From: Sporosarcina sp. P13
GTDB lineage: Bacteria; Bacillota; Bacilli; Bacillales_A; Planococcaceae
Reading direction: 5' to 3'
Assembly: GCF_002743055.1 (NCBI RefSeq)
Contig: NZ_PDYM01000032.1
Location: 1-36,891 of the forward strand
Length of the DNA: 36,891 nt
Both the position numbers and the translations under genes were made by a program. Below the pieces are notes generated by a model, which ran no database searches, had not been told where the DNA came from, and worked only from the letters and a program-made list of their open reading frames with translations. Position 1 is the first letter of the stretch. Each line of letters opens with the position of its first letter. Of the stretch, positions 25,552-34,188 are shown piece after piece.

Positions 25552-25815
25552 TTAGTTTTTAAAATACGGAATCCACTCTTTCAATTCCAGTCGACGCACA
25601 TTTTCAATAATATGTGGGTCGGCCACAGCCATGGAAAGCGCTTCCTCGTAAGAGTCTGCTTTATAGATAACAAGGGCACCTGATCCATCCGCAAATGGTC
25701 CCCTTGCAAAAATTTTTCCTTGTTCATTCAATCCATCTAAGTATTGAATATGGCGGGGGCGAACGATCTCATTTTTCACCGGATCCAGCATGTGTAATAG
25801 TGCAGCATAATACAC
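25552..25815 (-). CDS. YciI-like protein
   Basis: Small YciI-domain protein (dimeric ferredoxin-like fold) of about 87 aa. It has the family pattern RPRHIQYLDGLNEQGKIFARGPF with the conserved His, DGSGALVIYKADSYEEAL and ADPHIIENVRRLELKEWIPY. YciI proteins are small hydrolytic or isomerising enzymes in several catabolic clusters, e.g. dehydrochlorinase-like or muconolactone-isomerase-like roles; the substrate is unknown. The frame runs to an ATG at 25836, but its first codons are the ribosome binding site GAGGAGGGGG itself, so GTG 25815 or TTG 25818 is the likelier start. It lies 11 nt upstream of the flavin reductase gene, in one transcript. Confidence 0.8.
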   Translation of the reverse strand: MYYAALLHMLDPVKNEIVRPRHIQYLDGLNEQGKIFARGPFADGSGALVIYKADSYEEALSMAVADPHIIENVRRLELKEWIPYFKN

Positions 25816-25846
25816 CAAGTCCCCCTCCTCTTCCATGATTCTATTG

Positions 25847-26143
25847 CTAAATTGCTATTCTATTTTCATTTGTTGATCCAATATTACTTTCAACAAAACT
25901 GTCGAACATAATCCTTAATCCACCGCTACCAAAAGGAACAGTAGATTGAGTACTTATTTTATTCAATTGGATGTGTTCCATAAATAATAGTATTGTTCTC
26001 CTGCGTTCTTTTATGTTTACCACACCAATATGATAAAACCACTCATCAATTTTGTTGAAAATCCCTTTATTCACGCCGTATATTTTATTGCAAATGGAGA
26101 CTATTGACGAGTCTGTAATATTGATAGTGTTCTCGATATCCAT
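25847..26143 (-). CDS. Unknown small protein, paralogue A
   Basis: 98 aa, not recognised. A strong ribosome binding site AAAGGAGGT precedes the ATG. It is clearly related to the protein at 36142-36411: both have Y-x-V-x-x-G, N-x-ID-x-x-FY-x-x-G, then ERRR-x-IL, Q-x-NKI and F-x-SG-x-L in the same order and spacing. Predicted mostly helical, basic in the centre, with no signal peptide or metal motif. The two copies sit near opposite ends of the island. A regulatory or accessory subunit role is possible; no function is assigned. Confidence 0.72.
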   Translation of the reverse strand: MDIENTINITDSSIVSICNKIYGVNKGIFNKIDEWFYHIGVVNIKERRRTILLFMEHIQLNKISTQSTVPFGSGGLRIMFDSFVESNIGSTNENRIAI

Positions 26144-26198
26144 TTTTCAACCTCCTTTATTAGCGTTGATAAATAGTTTCTATAAACCCATCTTGGGA

Positions 26199-27692
26199 TT
26201 ATACCCACTTAAAAGGATCTTCAATAATCTTATCCGATGTATTCACCCATACTGATTTAGTTTGAGTATATTCATGTACAACTTCCATACCACTCTCTCG
26301 TCCATAGCCGGTCAAACCAGATCCACCAATCGGCACGATAGGAGAAACACTTCTATATGTGTTAATCCAAACGATACCAGCTCGTATCTCTGCTGAAACA
26401 CGATGAGCTCTACCTATGTCTTGTGTCCAAATTCCCGTCGCAAGACCATATTCTGTTGAGTTCGCTAATTGGATGACTTCATCTTCGTCTTCAAACGGAA
26501 TCACGCTTAGGATAGGACCGAAAATTTCTTCTCTAGTGATTTTTGATGTATTATCTGCATGTTCAAAAATCGTTGGTTCAAAATACCAGCCATTTTCGAT
26601 ATTTTCTGGTCTCTTTCCTCCACATATTAACTTCCCGCCTTCTTTTAATCCCCAATCAACATATTGTTCGACTCTTTGTAATTGGGCTTCAGTAGCAAGA
26701 GGTCCCATTTCGGTTTCTTCCTGTAAAGGATCACCTATTTTAATTTGTTCTACACGATGAACAAGTTTTTCCATAACTTTGTCATATACATTTTTATGAA
26801 TAAATGCACGAGATCCTGCAACACAGCTTTGACCTGAAGCGCTGAAAATACCAGCTATAATTCCCATTGCCGCATTATCTAAATTGGCATCTTCAAAAAC
26901 AATATTTGGTGATTTTCCACCCAGTTCTAGTGAAAGTGATGCAAAGTTTTTCGCTGAATTTTCGACCACTTTGCGGGCAGATACTTCTCCACCAGTAAAT
27001 GCTATCCTTCTAACTAGCGGATGTGATGTTAATGCATCACCAACCGGCATTCCAAAGCCTGTAACTACATTTACGACACCTGCTGGGAACCCTGCTTTTT
27101 CTACTAGCTTCACAAACTCTAAAATTGAAGCGGATGTCATTTCAGAGGGCTTAATAACAATTGTATTACCTGTAATAAGCGCTGGCGCCAGCTTTAGTGT
27201 GGTTAAATATAACGGCGAGTTCCAAGGAGTGATAGCTGCTATTACGCCTAGTGGTTCCCTAACGGAATACACAAGCATATCTGGCTTATCAATTGGTAGA
27301 ACATTTCCTTGTATTTTATTTGCTAAGCCACCGTAGTAATGATAAAACTCTGGTAAGTATTGTAACTGTCCTCGCATTTCACGAATGAGTTTACCATTAT
27401 CTAATGTCTCGAATTTCGCAAGTGTTTCTACATTTTCAGCAATTAACTCTCCTAGTTTTGACACTAGATGTCCACGCTGTGTCGGCGTCATTTTTCGCCA
27501 TTCAGGAGATAGGAAAGCAGCATGTGCTGCTTGAACAGCATTGTCGACATCGACTGCCGAACCTTTCGCTACTTCACACCAAGCTTCACCCGTTGCGGGG
27601 TTGTGACTGGGAAAGTATTCTCCGTCAGTAGGTGATGTCCATTCACCATTTATATACATGTCATATCGTTTTAGCTTTGTCACTGTTTTCAC
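26199..27692 (-). CDS. NAD(P)-dependent aldehyde dehydrogenase
   Basis: 497-aa member of the ALDH superfamily, betaine-aldehyde/4-hydroxymuconic-semialdehyde type. Visible: ITPWNSPLYLTTLKLAPAL with the catalytic-support Asn, cofactor motif FTGGEVSARKVVENSAKN, general base Glu in LSLELGGKSPNIVFEDA, nucleophile Cys in SASGQSCVAGSRAF, and the C-terminal EEIFGPILSVIPFEDEDE. All catalytic residues are intact. GTG start 8 nt after AGGAGG. It probably oxidises an aldehyde released by the monooxygenase or the ThDP enzyme of the island; the actual substrate cannot be read from the sequence. Confidence 0.93.
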   Translation of the reverse strand: MKTVTKLKRYDMYINGEWTSPTDGEYFPSHNPATGEAWCEVAKGSAVDVDNAVQAAHAAFLSPEWRKMTPTQRGHLVSKLGELIAENVETLAKFETLDNGKLIREMRGQLQYLPEFYHYYGGLANKIQGNVLPIDKPDMLVYSVREPLGVIAAITPWNSPLYLTTLKLAPALITGNTIVIKPSEMTSASILEFVKLVEKAGFPAGVVNVVTGFGMPVGDALTSHPLVRRIAFTGGEVSARKVVENSAKNFASLSLELGGKSPNIVFEDANLDNAAMGIIAGIFSASGQSCVAGSRAFIHKNVYDKVMEKLVHRVEQIKIGDPLQEETEMGPLATEAQLQRVEQYVDWGLKEGGKLICGGKRPENIENGWYFEPTIFEHADNTSKITREEIFGPILSVIPFEDEDEVIQLANSTEYGLATGIWTQDIGRAHRVSAEIRAGIVWINTYRSVSPIVPIGGSGLTGYGRESGMEVVHEYTQTKSVWVNTSDKIIEDPFKWV

Positions 27693-27813
27693 AGGCAGAT
27701 CCTCCTAAATGTTATTTCCATACTCACTGTTACGTATAATTGATACTCTTATTTCAAAGGGTAAAATACCTGCCTGCTTTATTAGCCAGACAGATAAAAT
27801 ACCGTTCTACTTT

Positions 27814-28392
27814 TTATACAAGACCCATTTCCTGAGCATCCAACTGACGATTTCCTGTTCTTGGATGAGGTCGTCCTCCCGTGGATGCCCCAATGGCTAT
27901 CACAATTTCATCCGCACGGGGGGCATCGGGTATATGTGCTTGGAATGTAATATAGTGCGAACGTGTAGATTCTTCATTTTTATGAATCATTGGGATCGTA
28001 ACCGTAGTTCCTGCACCACCACGGATATTTGTGAAGCTCAATACACTTTCGCCCTTTACTCTATCCCGATACACATTTCCAAACTTTAATGTATGAATAA
28101 ATGCTGATGCATGCTCGATTTCACCATCAACGCCTACTACAGCAGCCTTTCCAAAAGCCTCCACATCATCTGCAGATTCAATGTACTTAAATAGTTCATC
28201 TACTAGGGTTTTACCGATCTCTGGTGCATATTCATTAATTTCCGGCATTAAATCTTGAACAAACCCTCTTCCCAACCAAGGATTTTTCACTACAAGTAAT
28301 GATGCAATCATCCGAATCGGTTGATCTACGTTCTTTTCACCTTCAATAAATACTTCCTCAATTGCTGTATACAACTTGCGAACTTTTAGCAT
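27814..28392 (-). CDS. 'Amino acid synthesis' family protein (PF06684)
   Basis: About 192 aa, resembling the AA_synth family (PF06684/DUF1185), whose biochemical role is not established despite the name. Visible features are VRKLYTAIEEVFIEGEK, NPWLGRGFVQDL, FGKAAVVGVDGEIEHASAFIHT and the C-terminal VIAIGASTGGRPHPRTG. The ATG at 28392 has AGGGGGA 7 nt upstream and lies inside the end of the monooxygenase gene (35-nt overlap), so the two are translationally coupled and probably act in the same step or sequence. Family members are often found beside luciferase-like monooxygenases and amide or ring-opening hydrolases, which hints at a hydrolase or tautomerase-type activity; this is inference. Confidence 0.75.
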   Translation of the reverse strand: MLKVRKLYTAIEEVFIEGEKNVDQPIRMIASLLVVKNPWLGRGFVQDLMPEINEYAPEIGKTLVDELFKYIESADDVEAFGKAAVVGVDGEIEHASAFIHTLKFGNVYRDRVKGESVLSFTNIRGGAGTTVTIPMIHKNEESTRSHYITFQAHIPDAPRADEIVIAIGASTGGRPHPRTGNRQLDAQEMGLV

Positions 28393-29554
28393 CTGCACTT
28401 CCCCCTATTTTTTCAGTAGTAGTTTGTTCAACAAAGTTTGGCATTACCTTTTCTGTGAATAGCTTTAAACTTTTCATCATTTTTTCGTGAGGCAGACCGC
28501 TTAAATTAACCCACAGCAATAAGTTTTGAAGATTTAATTCATCTTTCAATTCCTGAATTTTTTCCGTTACCTGTTCAGGTGTACCGAAAATTAAATTTCG
28601 TGGATTAAGAAAATCAAAATCCAATTCTTGTTCATTTCCTACGACTTCTCCAGGATTTAATAATGGTGTCAGACCTCTCCAATGACTTACCCATTTATAG
28701 TTTTCCAATACTGCTTGCTCAGCATCTTCTCTTGCTTGCTCCATAGTTTCCGCTACATAGACCGGGCGGACCAGTCCAAGGCCCTCACCCATGGCCACCG
28801 GCTTACCTTTTACAGCAGATAATGTTTCCTGATAGATCTTAAAGCGTTCTTTCAAATGCTCTAAAGTAGGCATCCATAAAACCGCATTCAATTCATTTCT
28901 AGCAGCTTCCTCGATGGATCGCTGGGATTCAACCATCTGCCAAAATGGTGGATGATCTTTTTGTTTAGGTGGTGGAATGATAGAAATTTTTTCTATTTCA
29001 TTTGTATCCATGTTCATAAATTCACTTGTTGAAGGACTTAATGGGTGATTCCACTTCAAACCTTTAGGTGGAAACTCATAAAATTCACCTTTATGTGAAA
29101 AGAACTTATTTGATAGCGCTTTCTTTAGAATTTCCACTGTCTCTTCATAGATTGCACGATTTTGTGCATCATTTTTACGATCTGCAAGTGGATTTAGATT
29201 GGCGGCTTCTCTTCCATATAATCCACGGGCCAATCCAACATCTACTCGTCCTTGACTCAATTGATCAAGCATTGCAATATCTTCCGCCAGCCTTAGCGGA
29301 TGCCAGAATGTAATGACGTTTGCCGCTTGGCCAATTCGAATGCGTTTTGTCCGAGCTGCAATATCTGCACCCATCAATATTGGATTTGCTATCAATTCAA
29401 ATCCTTCGTGACCAAAGTGATGTTCAGTAAACCAAATTGCTTCATAACCATTTTCATCACAATAGACCGCCTGCTCTCGTACTTCGTCTAAAACTTTATC
29501 AAATTCATCTATACGATCACGCCCTGATAGATTTGCAAAAATACTAAACTTCAT
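28358..29554 (-). CDS. Luciferase-like (LLM) flavin monooxygenase
   Basis: 398-aa TIM-barrel monooxygenase of the bacterial luciferase superfamily that uses reduced flavin supplied by a separate reductase. Signature parts: GYEAIWFTEHHFGHEGF near residue 38, IRIGQAANVITFWHPLRLAEDIAMLDQLSQ cut as NVITFWHPLRLAEDI, GRVDVGLARGLYGREA, and FGTPEQVTEKIQEL in the C-terminal part. Possible substrates in this superfamily include alkanesulfonates, cyclic ketones, long-chain alkanes and N-heteroaromatics; the sequence does not decide. The start ATG follows CGGGAG. It is the likely initiating enzyme of the island pathway, with the flavin reductase at 25022. Confidence 0.9.
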   Translation of the reverse strand: MKFSIFANLSGRDRIDEFDKVLDEVREQAVYCDENGYEAIWFTEHHFGHEGFELIANPILMGADIAARTKRIRIGQAANVITFWHPLRLAEDIAMLDQLSQGRVDVGLARGLYGREAANLNPLADRKNDAQNRAIYEETVEILKKALSNKFFSHKGEFYEFPPKGLKWNHPLSPSTSEFMNMDTNEIEKISIIPPPKQKDHPPFWQMVESQRSIEEAARNELNAVLWMPTLEHLKERFKIYQETLSAVKGKPVAMGEGLGLVRPVYVAETMEQAREDAEQAVLENYKWVSHWRGLTPLLNPGEVVGNEQELDFDFLNPRNLIFGTPEQVTEKIQELKDELNLQNLLLWVNLSGLPHEKMMKSLKLFTEKVMPNFVEQTTTEKIGGSADAKSSQVVYSN

Positions 29555-29608
29555 AATAACATCTCCCGTCGTGTTGATATTTTAATTGTTGGGTCACTTT
29601 TATATGAA

Positions 29609-31189
29609 TCAATTCATTTCGGTCGCTTCCACATTGTTTTCTCCGATAACCGGTTTATCATTTTTTACAAGGCCTTGTTCAAAGGCTAATTGCTTTGCAA
29701 TTCCTGGTGACTTCCATAATAAAGGTAGCACTATTATAGAAATTGGAACAGCCGTTATTACAACCAACGATTGTAATGCACCAATTCCTCCATCTCCTAG
29801 CCAAATTAACAATACAGCTGATGCTGGCATGATCAAGCTCCAAAATAAACGAATAGCAACTGGTGGGTTACCAGTACCGACTACACTAATAGATGCGGAA
29901 TAAGAAATAGAATTTGTTGTAGTAATAGTACATATAATCGTGAGCAATATGATTACTATAGACATCAATAATCCAAAAGGCATTTGCTGGGCAACAGCAA
30001 TTGCAGCAGCTGGGGCCCCACCGGTTTCCAGTGCCGATGAAATCACACCTGGATTTTGCATTTCAAAAAATATACCTGTACCACCCACTACGGTGAACCA
30101 GAAGTTAACGAATAAGGGTGAAATCACCGCGACTAATACAAATACTTGACGAATAGTCCTACCCCTAGAAACCCTTGCAACAAATATTGAAATCAATGGA
30201 CCAAATCCAATGAACCAAGGAAAGTAAAATAGCATCCAGCTGCTTAACCATTCACTATCTCCTCTGAAAGTTGCAATATTGATAAATTCCGAAGTGTAGG
30301 TACCCATAGATGAAATAAAGGTATTAACAATGAATTCCCCTGGACCTAATAATAGTAATGCAGCAGTTACAAATATTATTAAGTTAACGTTCAGTTTACT
30401 TAACCACTGGATTCCCTTATCGATTCCCGTCACTATTGTTAATACTACTATCGCTGTTAAAACACCAATTACAATGATGACCATTGTAAAAGTATTGGGC
30501 CATCCTAGAATAGTTTCTAATCCTTGGCTAGTTTGAAGTCCTAGGAATCCTATTGGGGCAATGGCTCCTGCACATGCACTAATGATACAAGCCGCATCTA
30601 CAAAAGATCCTAATTTGCTATCTTTAATTTTCTCTCCAAAGACTGGATATAGTAATGTTCGTGGTTTCAGTGGCATTCCTTTATTATGATGAGCATACAT
30701 CAGAACTAAACTAGCGATTGCCCCGTACATTGCCGTAGCAGTAAATCCCCAATCCATGAAACTTTGGGCCAGAGCAGGACCCACAGCTTCAGCCGTTCCT
30801 GATTTAATACCCGAAAACACGGGCGGCACATTCATAAAGTAAGATAAAGGTTCGGCCGCTGCCCAGAAAACAGCACCGGCGCCAAGCATCCCTGTGATAA
30901 CAAGAGCTGCCCACTTAAAATAACTCATTTCTGGTTTGTCCGTTTTACCTAACACAGCCTTACCACTTGCCGACATTGCAATAATTGCCCCAACTATGAA
31001 TGTCGCTGGCAATAATACTTGCCAATAGGCCCCAAAGATACGGACACTCCAATCAAAACCAAAGTTTACTATTTTCCCAACAAGCCCATCATTCATAATT
31101 GACATGATGATAAAGAATACAAAAAAACCGCCACTAACTCCAAGAACGCTCCAATTGACCTGATCCCTTATGCTTTTTGATTCATTCAT
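29609..31189 (-). CDS. BCCT-family transporter, divergent Trp box
   Basis: 526-aa membrane protein with about 12 hydrophobic segments. Family features: GAGAVFWAAAEPLSYFM (the TM3 glycine/EP region), MDWGFTATAMYGAIA, and FIGFGPLISIFVARVSRGRTIRQV. BCCT proteins import betaine, choline, carnitine, ectoine or DMSP-like zwitterions with Na+ or H+. In BetP-type carriers the substrate Trp box reads WWxxW; here the aligned stretch is PWFIGFGP, so two of three Trp are Phe, which suggests a different ligand. There is no long osmosensing C-terminal tail. ATG start after GGGGGGG. Likely imports the island's substrate. Confidence 0.9.
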   Translation of the reverse strand: MNESKSIRDQVNWSVLGVSGGFFVFFIIMSIMNDGLVGKIVNFGFDWSVRIFGAYWQVLLPATFIVGAIIAMSASGKAVLGKTDKPEMSYFKWAALVITGMLGAGAVFWAAAEPLSYFMNVPPVFSGIKSGTAEAVGPALAQSFMDWGFTATAMYGAIASLVLMYAHHNKGMPLKPRTLLYPVFGEKIKDSKLGSFVDAACIISACAGAIAPIGFLGLQTSQGLETILGWPNTFTMVIIVIGVLTAIVVLTIVTGIDKGIQWLSKLNVNLIIFVTAALLLLGPGEFIVNTFISSMGTYTSEFINIATFRGDSEWLSSWMLFYFPWFIGFGPLISIFVARVSRGRTIRQVFVLVAVISPLFVNFWFTVVGGTGIFFEMQNPGVISSALETGGAPAAAIAVAQQMPFGLLMSIVIILLTIICTITTTNSISYSASISVVGTGNPPVAIRLFWSLIMPASAVLLIWLGDGGIGALQSLVVITAVPISIIVLPLLWKSPGIAKQLAFEQGLVKNDKPVIGENNVEATEMN

Positions 31190-31288
31190 CCAAATAATCC
31201 CCCCCCATTAGTAAAGTTGTACTGTAGTAGAAATTTATTTTTATATACTTTTAACCAATGATTTGAGTAGCTGTCATTCGGAAATATA

Positions 31289-32092
31289 TCATGATTCGGG
31301 TAATGAAGTTAAAAAACTTTTCACCATTTGATTAAACTCATTTGGCGCTTCAATAGGTAGCATATGTCTGATACCTGGAATAATCTTAACAGTAGAATTG
31401 GAAATCTGTTCACCCATATACATGGCCATTTTCGTATGTGAACGCGGATCTTCTCCACCTGTCATAACTAAAGCGGGGCATTTAATATCCGATAATTGAT
31501 GTTTTAGTTCTTGATCCCCATTGGCATATACCCGATAAGAAGCCAAATATCCCTTTTGCTCGTTTGCTTCCAATCGCTTTCGGAAACGATTCACCACTTC
31601 CGGATATTGAGCTTTGAACTTTTGATCGAACCAACGATCAATCGAATCATCCACTACGCTTAGATGCCCTTCTTCCTCTGTCTTTTTTACCCTTAATTGA
31701 ATAATTGCACGTTCTTCAACAGTTCGATTTGAGACAGCGCTTACAACGACTATAGAAGTTGTTTTCTGGGAATAAAGTAAAGCAAACTTCATTGCGACTA
31801 ATCCTCCTAGAGAAAAACCTAAAATATGCGCCTTCTCTATCTTTAATTCTTGCAATAATTCGTTTAGTTGATTTGCATATTTACTAAGTGAATAAGGACC
31901 TTCAGGGTGGGCTGAATTCCCATTGCCAAACAAATCAAATGTAATTATTTTAAATTGTGACGATAGCTCTGCAACAATTCCTTCCCACATTGTCAAATCC
32001 AAACCTACCCCATGAATTAATACTAGTGGTTGACCACTTCCTTTCACCTCATAGTTTGTTTTGTTGTTACTTTGAACTGATGATGCATTCAT
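31289..32092 (-). CDS. Alpha/beta hydrolase
   Basis: 267-aa alpha/beta-hydrolase-fold protein of the 3-oxoadipate-enol-lactonase/C-C hydrolase-like type. Oxyanion motif LVLIHGVGLDLTMWEG, nucleophile elbow GFSLGG with the catalytic Ser near residue 95, acid in MTGGEDPRSHTKMA, and the catalytic His in IPGIRHMLPIEAP. All of the triad is present, so it should be active; the ester, lactone, amide or C-C substrate is unknown. ATG 32092 is preferred; a GTG at 32104 lies within the AAAGGAG site. A terminator upstream (32147-32200) separates it from the DUF3870 gene. Confidence 0.88.
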   Translation of the reverse strand: MNASSVQSNNKTNYEVKGSGQPLVLIHGVGLDLTMWEGIVAELSSQFKIITFDLFGNGNSAHPEGPYSLSKYANQLNELLQELKIEKAHILGFSLGGLVAMKFALLYSQKTTSIVVVSAVSNRTVEERAIIQLRVKKTEEEGHLSVVDDSIDRWFDQKFKAQYPEVVNRFRKRLEANEQKGYLASYRVYANGDQELKHQLSDIKCPALVMTGGEDPRSHTKMAMYMGEQISNSTVKIIPGIRHMLPIEAPNEFNQMVKSFLTSLPES

Positions 32093-32146
32093 TAAATGAC
32101 TCACTCCTTTGCAAATTAGCTTTCATCATAATTTTTGGAAAAAGAA

Positions 32147-32200
32147 AAAACCCAGTATTATTCCATGAAATAATTCATTCATGAAATCTTACTGGGTTTT
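32147..32200 (-). terminator. Terminator after the DUF3870 gene
   Basis: AAAACCCAGTA (32147-32157) pairs exactly with TACTGGGTTTT (32190-32200) around a 32-nt spacer that itself holds ATGAAATAATTCATTCAT-type inverted sequence. T-runs lie at both ends, so it can act on either strand. Confidence 0.8.
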
Positions 32201-32277
32201 ATCCACTAATGTATTTGAAGTTTTGTCTTCAAATCCGTAAATAAACCAGAATTTTTGTATTAAATTAAAAGTGCTAT

Positions 32278-32628
32278 TCACTTAAAATCCTTACTTTTTA
32301 TATGTTCACTATAACGATCTATTGCAGCACGTGTTGCTTGCAAAATTGCTCCCAGTGAAGGAAGAGATATATTTCTTTTCACTCCATCCGAAAACCCTGC
32401 AAAAGAATCATCTATACAGTATCCTTCAATCTCACTCTTTAAAATTCTTTTGGCTAAATCAGAAAAGATGACACTGAAATCAACTTCAACTATCACATTC
32501 GTTGTGCTATCAATGAGTAAAATCACACCAAGATACTTATGAGAATGATTAGATGGAATTCCTTTTGGTGTTTGCGCAAAACCACTTACAAGAACCAAAT
32601 TGTTTTTTTTCGTTACTGACGTTACCAT
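32278..32628 (-). CDS. DUF3870 protein
   Basis: 116 aa, matching the DUF3870 family: LVLVSGFAQTPKGIPSNH, HKYLGVILLIDSTTNVIVEVDF, the middle EGYCIDDSF, and the end SLGAILQATRAAIDRYSEHIK. Function unknown; members are found near TRAP/other transporters and 3-hydroxyacid dehydrogenases in Firmicutes as far as I recall. No signal peptide or membrane segment. The ribosome binding site (GCGGTGAT, 6 nt before ATG) is weak. It is the third gene after the dehydrogenase pair and is followed by its own terminator. Confidence 0.75.
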   Translation of the reverse strand: MVTSVTKKNNLVLVSGFAQTPKGIPSNHSHKYLGVILLIDSTTNVIVEVDFSVIFSDLAKRILKSEIEGYCIDDSFAGFSDGVKRNISLPSLGAILQATRAAIDRYSEHIKSKDFK

Positions 32629-32783
32629 TATTTAATCACCGCATTTCTTGCATATTATCTTTGCTGTCCAAGATATAAAGTTCTCATTTCTATTACTATA
32701 GTAATTCAAGAAAATATTATTGTCAATAATATTTTAAATATTTCATTAAAACTAAATATTCTACTTTATATTTTATCTTTCAA

Positions 32784-33212
32784 TTATACACCTATAGTTT
32801 CCTCTATAAAATCTGACATACATTCATTACTATCCGCTGACAAACCTTGATTTATCGCCATGGCAAAGATCTCCTGGGTTAGGCTTGTAAACATTAGTGG
32901 AACAGCCTCTAAACGAGCTATTTCCACCGTACTACTAAAACTAGTATATATACTTGAAATAGTGGAATCCATCCCGTATTTAGTTTTCTGTTTATCACAA
33001 CTTAAAAGAGTTTTTGTTATATAACTTTGTCCGCTACTAGCATTGATTGCGTCAATAAATACATCCGGTTTTATTCCAGCTTTTTTAGCTATGGCTAATC
33101 CCTCGTAAGCTGTTAGTAAGTTCGTAGCATATAATAGAGCATTTAAAGACTTCAACGTCTCGGTTTCATCTGAAATAGCACCTTCATTTAGCTGTTGTAA
33201 CTTTCTGTACAT
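32784..33212 (-). CDS. Stand-alone C-terminal domain of a HIBADH-like dehydrogenase
   Basis: 142 aa that correspond only to the helical C-terminal domain of 3-hydroxyisobutyrate-dehydrogenase-type enzymes. The conserved Lys is kept (TETLKSLNALLYATNLL, compare VKAINMMMMACNLL in the upstream gene), followed by AYEGLAIAKKAGIKPDVFIDAINASSG and a long C-terminal helix region. There is no Rossmann fold. It overlaps the full-length enzyme by about 29-38 nt in another frame; ATG 33212 has only a weak site (GGATGGG), so translation probably depends on coupling. It could be a regulatory or heterodimer partner, or a remnant of a tandem fusion split by a frameshift. Confidence 0.72.
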   Translation of the reverse strand: MYRKLQQLNEGAISDETETLKSLNALLYATNLLTAYEGLAIAKKAGIKPDVFIDAINASSGQSYITKTLLSCDKQKTKYGMDSTISSIYTSFSSTVEIARLEAVPLMFTSLTQEIFAMAINQGLSADSNECMSDFIEETIGV

Positions 33213-34086
33213 ATTTATCACCCATCCATTTTTGAATTTCTTTTACGGATTGCATATTGTCACTACCTAAGACATTGGTAGACAATAACTTATATATATG
33301 CGCGCATCTCTGTCCCATTAAAAGTGATAAGTTCATGTCATCCGCCATCTTAATCGCAATATTTAAATCTTTATACATTAATTCAAAAGAAAAATTGGAT
33401 TGATATGAATTCGTAAGAACGTATTTCGGGAAGTGATGGGAGGTCATGTAATTTTCTCCACTGTTTCGGTTCAATTCCTCTAAAATGGTAACCAAGCTTA
33501 ATCCTGACCTTTCACCTAATAAAACGATTTCCGTAGTTGTTAATAAATTACATGCCATCATCATCATATTGATTGCTTTTACAGCATGACCGGCTCCCAA
33601 TTCACCACAATGGATTATATCAGTACCTAGCACTTTCAGAATCGCCCTGCTTCTTTCCAATGTGCTAGGTCTTCCTCCTACTAAGATAGAAAGAGTACCA
33701 TTATCAGCAGCAGGTATCCCTCTACTAACTGGCGCATCAATGAGATCAGCCCCAAGTTCTCTAATTGCTTTACCAATCTTTTTAGTTGTACTTGGAAGCG
33801 AAGTAGTTGTTTCAATGACTATTGTATTCTCTTTCAATCCATAGACGACACCATTTTCTCCCATAATACACTTCTCAACCGCGTATTGATCTGTCACACA
33901 AGTAATGATTACCTCACAATAACTAGCAATTTCTTTAGGTGACTTCAAGGGTTCTACACCTAATTTCGCCACATTATCTAGTGCAACTTGGCAGCAATCA
34001 TATCCAAATACATTATAGTCATGAAGAAGTAACCGCTTAGCCATTCTTGAACCAAGCTCACCACATCCGATAACACCTATGTTCAC
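33184..34086 (-). CDS. 3-hydroxyisobutyrate dehydrogenase-like oxidoreductase
   Basis: 300 aa, beta-hydroxyacid dehydrogenase family. The Rossmann fingerprint GVIGCGELGSRMAKRLL is at the N-terminus, the substrate motif DAPVSRGIPAADNGTLSILVGG near residue 118, and the catalytic Lys in GAGHAVKAINMMMM near 168. The family includes tartronate-semialdehyde, sulfolactaldehyde and 4-hydroxybutyrate reductases. Asp after the second strand (GYDCC) suggests NAD+ preference. GTG 34086 follows AAAGGAG by 8 nt and fits family N-termini; TTG 34104 would place the ribosome site inside the gene. It follows the Xsc-like gene after a terminator and overlaps the stand-alone domain. Confidence 0.85.
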   Translation of the reverse strand: MNIGVIGCGELGSRMAKRLLLHDYNVFGYDCCQVALDNVAKLGVEPLKSPKEIASYCEVIITCVTDQYAVEKCIMGENGVVYGLKENTIVIETTTSLPSTTKKIGKAIRELGADLIDAPVSRGIPAADNGTLSILVGGRPSTLERSRAILKVLGTDIIHCGELGAGHAVKAINMMMMACNLLTTTEIVLLGERSGLSLVTILEELNRNSGENYMTSHHFPKYVLTNSYQSNFSFELMYKDLNIAIKMADDMNLSLLMGQRCAHIYKLLSTNVLGSDNMQSVKEIQKWMGDKYVQKVTTAK

Positions 34087-34127
34087 TCCAACATCTCCTT
34101 TCAAATCCTAATATGCATTTATTATTT

Positions 34128-34176
34128 AAATCCACAGAACAGCCTTTGTTACGTTTGAAAGCTGTTCTGTGGATTT
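34128..34176 (-). terminator. Strong hairpin between the Xsc-like and dehydrogenase genes
   Basis: AAATCCACAGAACAGC (34128-34143) pairs perfectly with GCTGTTCTGTGGATTT (34161-34176). On the minus strand it is followed by ATTTAAAT; on the plus strand by TTTTTT. It ends the ThDP-enzyme transcript, possibly in both directions. Confidence 0.8.
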
Positions 34177-34188
34177 TTTGTTCCACTT

